Positions 51,045-60,605 of a stretch of 64,000 nt of DNA are shown in pieces (position 1 is the stretch's first letter; every line of letters starts with the position of its first letter). The position numbers were made by a program, and so were the translations under genes. The notes under the pieces were generated by a model that was not told the DNA's origin, ran no database searches, and saw only the letters and a list, made by a program, of their open reading frames with translations. Origin of the DNA: Mycobacterium sp. Root135 (GTDB taxonomy: Bacteria; Actinomycetota; Actinomycetes; Mycobacteriales; Mycobacteriaceae). The stretch spans positions 519,333 to 583,332 of the forward strand of contig NZ_LMEZ01000005.1 of the NCBI RefSeq assembly GCF_001426545.1, given 5' to 3'.

Positions 51045-53194
51045 CCGCTCCGTAGGGCGGCGGGGTGCACCGGCTCCGGGTACAGCAGTTCCAGCTCGCC
51101 GAGGTTCGCCGCGACGGTGACGAGCGGCAGCGCCGCCCTGATCGACAGGTCGTCGCTGCCGGCCTCGGCGCGCAGGGCAAGCACGAAGTCGTCGCCGATC
51201 GGGCCGAGGTCGTGCACCGGCCGCCGACCGTGCAGGCGCTCCCGGATCACCGAGGTGTGTAGCTCGAGAACCTCGCGCACCCGCGGATAGGCGGTGATCG
51301 GCGGCGGCACCACGTCGGCGATCAACTCGGCGGCGGTGCGCACCCGGACGGCGCGGTTGACGGCCCGGATCGCCGGGGCGCGCCGGTCCGTCGACCCGCC
51401 GCTCTCCGAAAGGTATTGGCGGACTGCATCGTCCAACGTCCGCGACGCCGACATGGCCGCGTGGCTCAACGAGTACACCTTGTCGTCGGCCGATTCCGAC
51501 GCGCCTCGCGTCACCCGCTTGACCGCGATGGTGAGGAACGTGGCGCCTGCCGCGATGGACGCGTCGACCGCGCGGGACACCCTGGCCGCCGCGCCGCGTG
51601 GCCACAGAAGCAGTGACACCACCGCGCCCACCAAGGCGCCGACGACGACGTCCTCCACCCGGAGCAGGCCCACCTGCCAGCCGCTGGGACTGATGACGTT
51701 GAAGATGATCAGCACCATCATCGTGAACATCGCCTGACCCGCGACGAACGAGGCGACTTCCGGCACGTACGCCGAGCCGAAGGCGACGGCGGGTAGCGCC
51801 ACCCACAGCACGACCGGGTCGACGCCCATCAGCTCGATGAACGCCACGCCGAGCAGGAAGCCGATCGTGGTCCCGACGACGGCGCGGACCACCCGGGTGC
51901 CCGTCGTCAGCGCGCTGCTGCGCAGCACCGACATGGCGCCGAGCACCACCCAGAAGCCGTGCTGGACGGGAAAGACGTGGGTGACGGCCACCGCGAGCGC
52001 GAGCCCGAGCCCGGTGCGGATGCTGTTGCGCACCACGACGGCGCGGGTGGCCAGGAACCCGCCTGGCAGCGACGTCAGCGCCTGAGACTCCGACAGCAGC
52101 CGCTCGGCAGCCCCGGCCTCCGGAAGTCTGCGTCCGAGCACCCTGGCCCACACGGGACGCGCGTCGGCCGCCGCGGCGATGCCGATGACCCGCCCGGTCG
52201 TCCCGACGCACCCGGAAATGGTCCTGCGTGTCAGCAACTTTCGGCCGACGCCGATGGCGGTGGCGTCGTTCGGTTCGGCGAGGATCTCGATGATGTCGTC
52301 GCGATAGCGGCTCTGGGCGATCAACCGCTGGATGGCGAGTGCCTCGGACAGGTTGGCGCGGTGGGCGTCGCGGCCGGCGACCGCCGTGCTGAGCACCAGG
52401 GCGCTTTCGCGCAGCACCCGGACGACGGGATCCCTCATCTCCGCCAGCAGCTCGCCGCTGGTGTCGGTGACGCGGTCGGCCAGCCACTGCAGGTCGTCGA
52501 CCACCCGCACCAGCGCACGGCTGCCCGCGGTCAGTCCGACCGGACGGAAGTCGGCGCCGAGGAAGTTGGCCCGCAGCGCGCCCATTGCCGTCGACACGTC
52601 GTCGTCGGTGGCGTCGCCGTCGAGCCGGTCGGCCAGCGTCCGGCACACCAGGGCGGCGTGACGTCGGAGGTCGTCGTGGTGTCGGGGCGGAAGCAGGAAC
52701 AGCGCGGCGGGCACGGCCAGCGAGAGCGCGATGAACCAGCCGAACAGGCGCTCCGGAACGGGACCTACCGGCGTGCAGGCCGGCAGCACGAAGAGCATCA
52801 GCGTCGACCGTTGGCCCGCGGCGAACGTCTCGCTGAGAACACCGGAGAACGTCACGATGACGGCGAGGACGAACATCGTCAGGACCGCGACCCACGGAAG
52901 GGGCGCCACCAGCGTGCCGAGCGTGATGAGGATGGCGCCGTTGACGCCGAGGCCGCCGTACGCCAACGCACGTGCGGGCCGGTTGCCGGGGAAGTCGACG
53001 GTGATCAACAGGGCGACCGAGCCGAAGATGGCGAACAACGGTGTCTGCGAACCGCTTCCGAGGGCGAAGCCCGTCGCGGCGGCCAACGGCAACACCAGTG
53101 CCGCGCGCACCGCGCGTCGTGCTGCGTCGTGCTCTGGGTCTCGCCGCTTGATCCGATCAACCGCCCGGCTCCAGAGAAGGGCCGGGTTCAGCAT
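51041..53194 (-). CDS. FUSC family membrane transporter
   Basis: Protein of 717 residues with the two-block FUSC/YccS plan: two clusters of membrane spans (about 30-170 and 380-530), each followed by a cytoplasmic helical region. The second cluster begins near FLATRAVVVRNSIRTGLGLALAVAVTHVF. FUSC proteins export aromatic acids such as fusaric acid or p-hydroxybenzoate in some bacteria. The substrate here is unknown. It lies 22 nt after the TetR gene on the same strand and may be under its control. Confidence 0.82.
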   Translation of the reverse strand: MLNPALLWSRAVDRIKRRDPEHDAARRAVRAALVLPLAAATGFALGSGSQTPLFAIFGSVALLITVDFPGNRPARALAYGGLGVNGAILITLGTLVAPLPWVAVLTMFVLAVIVTFSGVLSETFAAGQRSTLMLFVLPACTPVGPVPERLFGWFIALSLAVPAALFLLPPRHHDDLRRHAALVCRTLADRLDGDATDDDVSTAMGALRANFLGADFRPVGLTAGSRALVRVVDDLQWLADRVTDTSGELLAEMRDPVVRVLRESALVLSTAVAGRDAHRANLSEALAIQRLIAQSRYRDDIIEILAEPNDATAIGVGRKLLTRRTISGCVGTTGRVIGIAAAADARPVWARVLGRRLPEAGAAERLLSESQALTSLPGGFLATRAVVVRNSIRTGLGLALAVAVTHVFPVQHGFWVVLGAMSVLRSSALTTGTRVVRAVVGTTIGFLLGVAFIELMGVDPVVLWVALPAVAFGSAYVPEVASFVAGQAMFTMMVLIIFNVISPSGWQVGLLRVEDVVVGALVGAVVSLLLWPRGAAARVSRAVDASIAAGATFLTIAVKRVTRGASESADDKVYSLSHAAMSASRTLDDAVRQYLSESGGSTDRRAPAIRAVNRAVRVRTAAELIADVVPPPITAYPRVREVLELHTSVIRERLHGRRPVHDLGPIGDDFVLALRAEAGSDDLSIRAALPLVTVAANLGELELLYPEPVHPAALRSG

Positions 53195-53216
53195 GGTCCC
53201 AAGGTAGTCCGCTGCC

Positions 53217-53777
53217 TCAGTCGTCGGGGACGGAGGCGAACCGTCCGGAGTCCAACGCGTCGAGCATCTGCTCGGCCACCCACCGCAGGCCGACGGTGTC
53301 GTGCGGCAGCGTGGCTTGTTCGTACCCGATCAGCAGGTACATGCTCCACGACGCGAAGACCTGCGCCTGGTTCGCGTGGCCGAGAATCTCGAATGCCGCG
53401 TCGAACATCACGTCGTGCCGGCGCTTGTCGACCTCTTTCTGTACCGCGAGTACGTCCTGGTCGAGCGAGCTCCAGACCCGGATCGCCGCTTCGGCGCCGT
53501 GGGGCAGCGACAGGGCGTGCTTGATGATCGTGTCGATGCGTCGTCGGGCGTTGGGTTCGGCGTATGCGACGTCCATGCCGTCGACGCGGCGCTGCAGCCA
53601 GTGGCCGATGAGCTCGCGCGTGTAGGCCGACCAGCTGGGGAAGTAGTGGTAGAACGAACCGGTCGTGACGCCGAGACGATTGCAGACGCCGGCCAGTTTG
53701 AGGCCGCCGTACCCGAGGTCGGCCAGCACGTCGAGCCCGGTCTCGAAGTAGGACTCCCGAGTCACCGCGCCCGCCAT
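53217..53777 (-). CDS. TetR family transcriptional regulator
   Basis: Protein of 186 residues. The HTH is in the first 50 (GLKLAGVCNRLGVTTGSFYHYFPSW), and the C-terminal ligand domain is all-helical. It is just upstream of the FUSC gene on the same strand, so it probably controls that efflux system. A TATGGT hexamer (minus strand, 53786-53791) lies 8 nt before the ATG, so the mRNA may be leaderless. Confidence 0.87.
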   Translation of the reverse strand: MAGAVTRESYFETGLDVLADLGYGGLKLAGVCNRLGVTTGSFYHYFPSWSAYTRELIGHWLQRRVDGMDVAYAEPNARRRIDTIIKHALSLPHGAEAAIRVWSSLDQDVLAVQKEVDKRRHDVMFDAAFEILGHANQAQVFASWSMYLLIGYEQATLPHDTVGLRWVAEQMLDALDSGRFASVPDD

Positions 53778-53850
53778 GGATGAGAACCATAGTGCGAGGC
53801 GCGGACCCCTTCGCCCCAGGCCAAGGTCCGCACAGCTATGTCGGACTTCT

Positions 53851-53914
53851 GTAAGAATTGGTCATCGCACCAGCATTGACGGCTTCGTTGGTTTGCTGAA
53901 CTACTCATTCTTAC
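53851..53914. repeat. Spaced 8-bp inverted repeat in the AT-rich divergent tetR gap
   Basis: GTAAGAAT (53851-53858) and ATTCTTAC (53907-53914) are exact complements in an AT-rich stretch between the two divergent TetR genes. A CCAATTGG palindrome follows at 53925-53932. It may be control sequence. Confidence 0.35.
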
Positions 53915-53941
53915 GGTTCCGCAACCAATTGGCGTGTGGCT

Positions 53942-53968
53942 GTCAATTTGGGTGTGGCACAATTTGAC
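53942..53968. promoter_or_regulatory. 27-bp imperfect palindrome at the tetR start
   Basis: GTCAATTTG at the left and CACAATTTGAC at the right form an imperfect palindrome ending 1 nt before the GTG of the TetR gene. CACAAT (53958-53963) within it could be the -10 box. It is well placed for autorepression. Confidence 0.55.
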
Positions 53969-53969
53969 C

Positions 53970-54605
53970 GTGCCGTATACCGCGACCCGAGGCCCTGGCC
54001 GCCCGCCTGCAGCGAAGGCGGCGGAGACCCGTGAGCGCATCGTGCGAGCGGCCCGTGAAGTTTTTAGCGAACTCGGTTACGACGCCGCGACGTTTCAGGC
54101 GATCGCAATACGTGCGGATCTGACTCGCCCAGCGATCAACCATTACTTCGCCAGCAAGCGCGTGCTGTACGCAGAGGTGGTCGAGAAGACCAACGAGATG
54201 GTCGTCGCCGCCGGGATGGCCAAGGCCGACGGGCAGACGTCACTGTTGAAGCGTCTGTCGGCGTTCTTCTCGGCGGCCATGCAGGCCGATTCTCGGGATC
54301 GATCTGCGGCTGCCTTCCTGGTGACGTCGGTGCTGGAGTCCCAACGCCACCCGGAGCTGAGCCGCGACGAACACAACTCTCTGAAGACCTCCCGGGCGTA
54401 CGTGACCTGGGCCGTTACCGAAGCGCTGCAGAGTGGCGAGCTCACCACGGATACCGATGTCCCGACGTTGGTCGAGATGCTGGTGGCCGTGATGTGGGGC
54501 ATGGGTTTCTATGCTGGCTACGTCGGCGGCCATGACGAGCTAGGCAACATCGTCGACAAGCTCGAGTTACTGCTGGCGAACAAACTCTGGAAGATCGCCG
54601 AGTAA
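53970..54605 (+). CDS. TetR family transcriptional regulator
   Basis: Protein of 211 residues starting at GTG 53970 (MPYTATRGPGRPPAAKAAETRERI). The HTH reads ATFQAIAIRADLTRPAINHYFASKRVLYAEVV, with an all-helical ligand domain after it. A -10-like hexamer 7 nt before the GTG suggests leaderless translation. The longer frame to 53934 crosses the likely operator. It may control the methyltransferase gene 85 nt downstream. Confidence 0.87.
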   Translation: MPYTATRGPGRPPAAKAAETRERIVRAAREVFSELGYDAATFQAIAIRADLTRPAINHYFASKRVLYAEVVEKTNEMVVAAGMAKADGQTSLLKRLSAFFSAAMQADSRDRSAAAFLVTSVLESQRHPELSRDEHNSLKTSRAYVTWAVTEALQSGELTTDTDVPTLVEMLVAVMWGMGFYAGYVGGHDELGNIVDKLELLLANKLWKIAE

Positions 54606-54680
54606 CTCGGAGGGCCTTCGGCGAAGGCGTTTCCGGGTCCTGACGACACCGCCGCATAGCACTACTAACTTTCTCGATAG

Positions 54681-55622
<942 letters not shown>

Positions 55623-55636
55623 CCGAAGCCCGACCG

Positions 55637-55652
55637 CCAACCGGGCGGTTGG
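55637..55652. promoter_or_regulatory. TetR-type operator upstream of aldehyde dehydrogenase
   Basis: CCAACCG-gg-CGGTTGG is a 7-2-7 palindrome ending 2 nt before a TAGGAT -10 box (55654-55659), which is 7 nt from the GTG start at 55667. Form and position fit a repressor of the TetR family. Confidence 0.55.
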
Positions 55653-55666
55653 TTAGGATCAGCCGG

Positions 55667-57073
55667 GTGACCACCGAAGCGACCGCCCCGCCCAGCTCCC
55701 AGCCCGCTGCGGTCGACGTGGCGGCGACCGTCGCCCGGCTCCGCAAGACGTTCGCCACCGGCCGCACCCGCGACGTCGCGTGGCGCAAACGGCAGCTCGA
55801 GGGCCTCGTCAAGCTGATGACGGACAACGAGCCCGCCATCGCCGCCGCCCTCGAGAAGGACTTGGGCCGCAAGCCGTTCGAGGCCTGGCTGGCCGACATC
55901 GCCAGCACCGTCGGGGAGGCCACGGACGCCGCCAAGAACGTCGGCAAGTGGACCAAGCGCAAGCAGCGGCTGCTGGAATTCGCGCAGCTGCCCGGCCGCG
56001 GCTGGGTCGAGCACGAGCCCTACGGAACCGTGCTGATCATCGGGGCGTGGAACTTTCCGTTTGCCCTCACGCTTGGGCCCGCCGTGGGCGCCATCGCCGC
56101 GGGCAACACCGTCGTGCTCAAGCCCTCGGAGGTCTCGCCGGCGTCTTCGGCGCTGATGGCCGAGCTGATCCCGCGCTACCTGGACCCCGACGCCATCGCC
56201 GTGGTCGAGGGCGACGGCGCGGTGAGCCAGGAGCTCATCGCCCAAGGCTTCGACAAGTTGTGCTTCACCGGAGGCACCGAGATCGGCCGCAGGGTCTACG
56301 AAGGCGCGGCCAAACACCTGACCCCGGTGATCCTCGAACTCGGCGGCAAGAGCCCGGTGATCGTGGCGGCCGACGCGGACATCGCCGTGGCCGCCAAGCG
56401 CATCGCGTGGACCAAGCTGATCAACTCCGGCCAGATCTGCATCGCGCCGGACTACGTCTTGGCCGACGCCACGATCCGCGACGAGCTGGTCGCCAAGCTG
56501 GGCGAGGCCGTCGCCACCTTCGAAGCGGGCAGCTCCGGCAAGCGCATCGTCAACGACCGACACTTCGACCGGTTGACCGCCGCACTCGCCGCCACCACGG
56601 GCACCATCGCCTTCGGCGGCGGTTCGAACGCGGCGGCCATCGAGATCCAGCCGACCGTCGTCGTCGACCCCGGGCTGGACGAGCCGTTGATGACCGACGA
56701 GATCTTCGGACCCATCCTGCCGATCGTCACCGTCCAATCACTGGACGAGGCAATCGAATTCGTCAACGCCAGGCCCAAGCCGCTGGCCGCCTACCTGTTC
56801 ACCAAGAGCAAGGGCGTGCGGGAGCGGGTCATCAAGGAGGTGTCGGCGGGCGGCATGCTGGTCAACCACCTGCTGTTCCAGTTCACCACCGCCAAGCTGC
56901 CGTTCGGCGGCGTCGGTCCGTCGGGGATGGGCGCCTACCACGGCAAGTTCGGCTTCGAGGAGTTCAGCCACCGCAAATCGGTGCTGACCAAGCCGACCCG
57001 ACCCGACTTAACCGCCATCATCTACCCGCCGTATACAGAGAAGGCGTGGAAGCTCGCGCGCAAGCTCTTCTAG
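55667..57073 (+). CDS. Aldehyde dehydrogenase family protein
   Basis: Class 3-type aldehyde dehydrogenase of 468 residues. NAD(P)-binding segment GTVLIIGAWNFPFALTLGPAVGAIAAGNTVVLKPSE, the Glu in ILELGGKSPV and the catalytic Cys in SGQICIAPDYV are present. It probably oxidises fatty or aromatic aldehydes to acids. The GTG lies 7 nt after a TAGGAT box, so leaderless translation is likely. It heads a run of metabolic genes on the plus strand. Confidence 0.9.
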   Translation: MTTEATAPPSSQPAAVDVAATVARLRKTFATGRTRDVAWRKRQLEGLVKLMTDNEPAIAAALEKDLGRKPFEAWLADIASTVGEATDAAKNVGKWTKRKQRLLEFAQLPGRGWVEHEPYGTVLIIGAWNFPFALTLGPAVGAIAAGNTVVLKPSEVSPASSALMAELIPRYLDPDAIAVVEGDGAVSQELIAQGFDKLCFTGGTEIGRRVYEGAAKHLTPVILELGGKSPVIVAADADIAVAAKRIAWTKLINSGQICIAPDYVLADATIRDELVAKLGEAVATFEAGSSGKRIVNDRHFDRLTAALAATTGTIAFGGGSNAAAIEIQPTVVVDPGLDEPLMTDEIFGPILPIVTVQSLDEAIEFVNARPKPLAAYLFTKSKGVRERVIKEVSAGGMLVNHLLFQFTTAKLPFGGVGPSGMGAYHGKFGFEEFSHRKSVLTKPTRPDLTAIIYPPYTEKAWKLARKLF

Positions 57074-57107
57074 CGCGCGTCACCGAAGACCGAGAGAAGA
57101 GGAACAC

Positions 57108-57971
57108 ATGCCCGGAGTGCAGGATCGCGTCATCGTCGTCACCGGAGCCGGTGGTGGACTCGGGCGTGAGTACGCCCTGACCCTCGCCCGTGAAGGCGCC
57201 AGCGTGGTGGTCAACGACCTTGGTGGATCCCGCGACGGATCCGGTGCCGGGTCGGCCATGGCCGACCAGGTGGTCGCCGAGATCAAGGAGGCCGGCGGGC
57301 GGGCGGTCGCCAACTACGACTCCGTCGCCGAGTCCGAGGGCGCCGAGAACATCATCAAGACGGCGATCGACGAGTTCGGGGCCGTGCACGGTGTGGTCAG
57401 CAACGCGGGCATCCTGCGCGACGGCACGTTCCACAAGATGACCTTCGAAAACTGGGACGCCGTCCTCAAGGTGCACCTCTACGGCGGTTACAACGTGCTG
57501 CGCGCGGCGTGGCCGCACTTCCGTGAGCAGAGCTTCGGTCGCGTCGTGGTCGCCACGTCGACGAGCGGTCTGTTCGGCAACTTCGGTCAGGCCAACTACG
57601 GCGCCGCCAAGCTGGGGCTGGTCGGCCTGATCAACACGCTGGCCCAGGAAGGCGCGAAGTACAACATCAAGGCCAACGCCGTTGCGCCGATCGCCGCCAC
57701 CCGGATGACGCAGGACATCCTGCCGCCCGAGGTGTTCGAGAAGCTGACGCCCGAGTACGTCGCACCCGTGGTGGCCTACCTCTGCACCGAGGAAGTGCCC
57801 GACACCGACTCGATCTTCATCGTCGGCGGCGGCAAGGTGCAGCGCACCGCACTGTTCCAGAACGACGGCGTCACCTTCGGCAGTGTCCCGTCGGTCGACG
57901 ACGTGGCGGGCAAGTGGAGCGAGATCACCGACCTGTCGGCGGCGCAGTCGGCCAGCTTCAAGCTCGGCTGA
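57108..57971 (+). CDS. SDR family dehydrogenase, MFE-2/17beta-HSD4-like
   Basis: Protein of 287 residues. The cofactor motif is TGAGGGLGREYAL, with VVVNDLGG at the second strand marking the peroxisomal multifunctional-enzyme type (3-hydroxyacyl-CoA dehydrogenase) subgroup. NAG is in VSNAGILRD and the catalytic YxxxK in YGAAKLG. It probably oxidises a 3-hydroxyacyl-CoA, perhaps of a steroid or fatty acid. It is 34 nt from aldehyde dehydrogenase and 4 nt from the quinone reductase gene. Confidence 0.88.
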   Translation: MPGVQDRVIVVTGAGGGLGREYALTLAREGASVVVNDLGGSRDGSGAGSAMADQVVAEIKEAGGRAVANYDSVAESEGAENIIKTAIDEFGAVHGVVSNAGILRDGTFHKMTFENWDAVLKVHLYGGYNVLRAAWPHFREQSFGRVVVATSTSGLFGNFGQANYGAAKLGLVGLINTLAQEGAKYNIKANAVAPIAATRMTQDILPPEVFEKLTPEYVAPVVAYLCTEEVPDTDSIFIVGGGKVQRTALFQNDGVTFGSVPSVDDVAGKWSEITDLSAAQSASFKLG

Positions 57972-57975
57972 TCCG

Positions 57976-58941
57976 GTGAAGGCGCTTGTTGCGCAAAGTC
58001 TTTCCGGTCCCGAGGGGCTGGTCTACACCGACGTCGATGAACCAGGTGGCGACGGCAACGTCGTCGTCGACGTCGGTGCGGCCGGGGTCAGCTTCCCCGA
58101 CCTCCTCCTGATCAAGGGGGAGTACCAGCTCAAGCTCGATCCGCCGTTCGTTCCCGGCACCGAGGTGGCCGGTGTCGTCCGCTCGGCGCCAGCCGACTCG
58201 GGTTTCAGCGTGGGGCAACGGGTTACGGGGCTGAGCATGCTGGGCGCCTGGGCCGAACGGGTGGCGCTCGCGCCGTCCAGCGTGCTGCCCACGCCCGACG
58301 GCCTCGACGACGGCGCGGCAGTGTGCCTGCTTGGCAACTACTACACGATGTACTTCGGGCTGGTGCGTCGTGGCGGGCTGATGGCCGGTGAGACCGTGCT
58401 GGTGCTCGGCTCGGCGGGCGGCGTCGGTACGGCGGCCATCCAGATCGCAAAGGCGTTGGGCGCCAGGGTGATCGCGATGGTGCACCGGCCGGGCGCCACG
58501 GAGTTCGTGGAGTCGCTGGGCGCCGACGTGGTGCTTCCGCTGACCGACGGGTGGGCGCAGGCCGTTCGCGAGCACACCGACGGGCGCGGCGTCGACCTCG
58601 TCGTCGACCCGGTGGGCGGAAGCGCCTTCGACGACGCGATCCGCGTGCTCGCCACGGAGGGCCGACTGCTGGTGGTGGGCTTCGCGTCCGGTGGAGGCAT
58701 CCCGACGGTGAAGGTGAACCGGCTGCTGCTGCGCAACGTCAGCGTCGTGGGAGTTGGCTTGGGAGAGTTCATCAATCGCACACCGGGTGCGCAAGCCGAG
58801 ATCGGCGCCGGGCTCGGGAAGTTGGTCGAGGCGGGGCTGCGACCGCCACCGCCGGTGCGGTACCCGTTGGCGGACGGCCGAGCGGCGTTGGAGAGCCTGG
58901 CCAGCGGCGGGGTGCGGGGCAAGGTGGTTCTCGTACCGTGA
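57976..58941 (+). CDS. NADPH:quinone oxidoreductase family protein (zinc-free MDR)
   Basis: MDR protein of 321 residues starting with GTG 57976 (MKALVAQSLSGPEGLVYTDVDEP). GVSFPDLLLIKGEYQLK, GTEVAGVVRSA and the cofactor motif GSAGGVGTAAIQIAKALGA are typical. Zinc ligands are absent. It reduces quinones or enones with NADPH. Its stop overlaps the HAD gene start (GTGA), so the two are coupled. Confidence 0.88.
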   Translation: MKALVAQSLSGPEGLVYTDVDEPGGDGNVVVDVGAAGVSFPDLLLIKGEYQLKLDPPFVPGTEVAGVVRSAPADSGFSVGQRVTGLSMLGAWAERVALAPSSVLPTPDGLDDGAAVCLLGNYYTMYFGLVRRGGLMAGETVLVLGSAGGVGTAAIQIAKALGARVIAMVHRPGATEFVESLGADVVLPLTDGWAQAVREHTDGRGVDLVVDPVGGSAFDDAIRVLATEGRLLVVGFASGGGIPTVKVNRLLLRNVSVVGVGLGEFINRTPGAQAEIGAGLGKLVEAGLRPPPPVRYPLADGRAALESLASGGVRGKVVLVP

Positions 58942-59645
58942 CGATGCCCCGGGCCCTGGCCTTCGACGTCTTCGGGACGGTCGTCGACTGGCGCAGCAGC
59001 GTCATCGGCGAACTCGAGATGTTCGGCGAACGGCATGGGATCGCCCAGGATTGGCCGGCGTTCGCCGACGCATGGCGGGCGGGGTATCCGGCAGCGATGG
59101 ACCGGGTGCGCGCCGGCGAGCTGCCGTGGTTGAAGATCGACGCGCTCCATCGACTGATCCTCGACGACCTGCTCGACGGCGCGGGCCTCGGTGACGTGCC
59201 CGACGCCGAGGTCGCCGACCTGAATCTGGCGTGGCATCGACTCGACCCGTGGCCGGACTCGGTGGCCGGGCTGACTCGGCTGAAGCAGAACTTCGTCATC
59301 ACGACGCTGTCGAACGGCAACCTGTCGCTGCTGACCAACATGGCCAAGCGGGCCGGGTTGCCGTGGGACTGCGTTATTTCCGCTGAGCTGTTCCGCCACT
59401 ACAAGCCGGACCGCGAGGCCTACCTCGGCTGCGCCGACCTGCTCGACGTGGCGCCCGGCGAGCTGATGCTGGTTGCGGCGCATCCGAGCGATCTGCGGGC
59501 GGCGCGCGACGCCGGTCTGATGACCGGTTACGTGGCTCGGCCGCTGGAGCGGGGCCCGGGTCGCCGGCCGCCGAAGGTGGAGGACGGCGAGTTCGACGTC
59601 GTGGCCGGGGACTTCTTAGAACTTGCTGCCAAACTCGTTGTATGA
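58938..59645 (+). CDS. Haloacid dehalogenase type II family protein
   Basis: HAD hydrolase of 235 residues. The nucleophile Asp is in LAFDVFGTVVDW, motif II Ser in TTLSNGN, the Lys in RHYKPDREAYLG and motif III in VAAHPSDLRAA. This fits L-2-haloacid dehalogenases, though many such proteins act on phosphates or unknown substrates. GTG at 58938 overlaps the upstream stop; ATG at 58944 is an alternative. The stop overlaps the DUF456 start (ATGA). Confidence 0.87.
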   Translation: MTMPRALAFDVFGTVVDWRSSVIGELEMFGERHGIAQDWPAFADAWRAGYPAAMDRVRAGELPWLKIDALHRLILDDLLDGAGLGDVPDAEVADLNLAWHRLDPWPDSVAGLTRLKQNFVITTLSNGNLSLLTNMAKRAGLPWDCVISAELFRHYKPDREAYLGCADLLDVAPGELMLVAAHPSDLRAARDAGLMTGYVARPLERGPGRRPPKVEDGEFDVVAGDFLELAAKLVV

Positions 59646-60124
59646 ACGGCGTCGAAACCCTGCTCGTTGCGGTGGTGATCGCGGTCGGCTTGGTGGGCAT
59701 CCTGGTGCCGTTGATACCGGGAAGCATCCTGATCTTCGGGGCCATCGCGGTGTGGGCGTATGTCGAGGGGACGACGGTCGCGTGGGTGACCCTCGGTGTG
59801 GCGACGGCAGTGCTGGGGGCGGCGCTGCTGGTGAAGTACCTGTGGCCGATGAAGCGGATGCGCAGGGCCGACGTCCGCACGTTCAGCTTGTTCACGGGTG
59901 CCGTGCTCGGCGTCGTCGGATTCTTCGTGATCCCGGTCGTCGGGTTGGTCGTCGGCTTCGTGCTCGGAGTCTTCCTCGCCGAGCTGACGCTGCGGGGCAA
60001 CTCCCGGCTGGCGTGGGCGTCGACGGTGCACGCGATCAAGGGCGTCGCGCTGTCGGTGGGCGTCGAGCTGGCTGGCGCGCTGGTGGCGACGATGGTGTGG
60101 GTGGTCGGGGTGTTGTTGGTGTGA
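59642..60124 (+). CDS. DUF456 family membrane protein
   Basis: Protein of 160 residues with about four membrane spans and the DUF456 pattern: VGLVGILVPLIPGSILIFGAIAVWAY, then two Gly-rich helices (LGVVGFFVIPVVGLVVGFVLGVFLAEL). Function unknown. Its ATG overlaps the dehalogenase stop, so it is translated with that operon. Confidence 0.85.
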   Translation: MNGVETLLVAVVIAVGLVGILVPLIPGSILIFGAIAVWAYVEGTTVAWVTLGVATAVLGAALLVKYLWPMKRMRRADVRTFSLFTGAVLGVVGFFVIPVVGLVVGFVLGVFLAELTLRGNSRLAWASTVHAIKGVALSVGVELAGALVATMVWVVGVLLV

Positions 60125-60150
60125 GCCCGGCGCGCTCTCCGGTCGAGGAC

Positions 60151-60468
60151 CTAGTTGCCCGCCTCTGAGCGAATTCGGCCGGCCTGTTCGCGGAGCGTCA
60201 GCACGCGCTGATGAATGCGGTACTCGGTGGCCCGCGGAATGTCGTCCCAGGCGGCGTACACCGCGCGGCGTCGCCGGTATACCCGGCCGTGTTCCATCTC
60301 CCACCGCAACGCATCCGAAACTGACTTCGGCGGATGGCCGACGATCGCGAAGCCCTGCTCGTGCAGTGCGGCGATCAGATCCGTGATGCTGGTCGGGCCG
60401 TGCTGGAGCAGATACATCGTGAGCGCGTAACGGAGTTCGGTGCCGCGCAACGTCGCCGAGTCGTCCAT
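60151..60468 (-). CDS. Small winged-helix-like protein of unknown function, flanked by 26-bp inverted repeat
   Basis: Protein of 105 residues starting MDDSATLRGTELRYALTMYLL. SITDLIAALHEQGFAIVGHPPKSVSDALRWEMEHGRVYRRRRAVYAA looks like a winged helix with a basic wing, so DNA binding is plausible. I do not recognise the family. The last codons lie in one arm of a perfect 26-bp inverted repeat whose other arm is 29-54 nt upstream of the start. No clear ribosome site was seen. Confidence 0.65.
   Translation of the reverse strand: MDDSATLRGTELRYALTMYLLQHGPTSITDLIAALHEQGFAIVGHPPKSVSDALRWEMEHGRVYRRRRAVYAAWDDIPRATEYRIHQRVLTLREQAGRIRSEAGN
60156..60181. repeat. 26-bp inverted repeat, left arm
   Basis: It begins TGCCCGCCTCTGAGCG and is the exact complement of 60497-60522. 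It covers the last codons and stop region of the small gene at 60151-60468. Confidence 0.85.
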
Positions 60469-60496
60469 GACGTGACGATCGCACGTACCCCTGACA

Positions 60497-60522
60497 CGGC
60501 CGAATTCGCTCAGAGGCGGGCA
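60497..60522. repeat. 26-bp inverted repeat, right arm
   Basis: Exact complement of 60156-60181, ending CGCTCAGAGGCGGGCA. It lies upstream of the small gene at 60151-60468 and downstream of no other gene. The two arms enclose 315 bp. Confidence 0.85.
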
Positions 60523-60605
60523 CGCGCATGTCTTCATCGAGAGGTGCCCGGCCACACGTCGCCAGAGCCCGCCCGCGCGCGTCCCCGTCGTGGGAGCATG
60601 CCCAG

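Noticed and set aside
60156..60522. Insertion sequence with terminal inverted repeats
   Set aside because: The enclosed gene is not a transposase, the element is only 367 bp, and the flanks show no direct target duplication. It is kept as an inverted repeat only.
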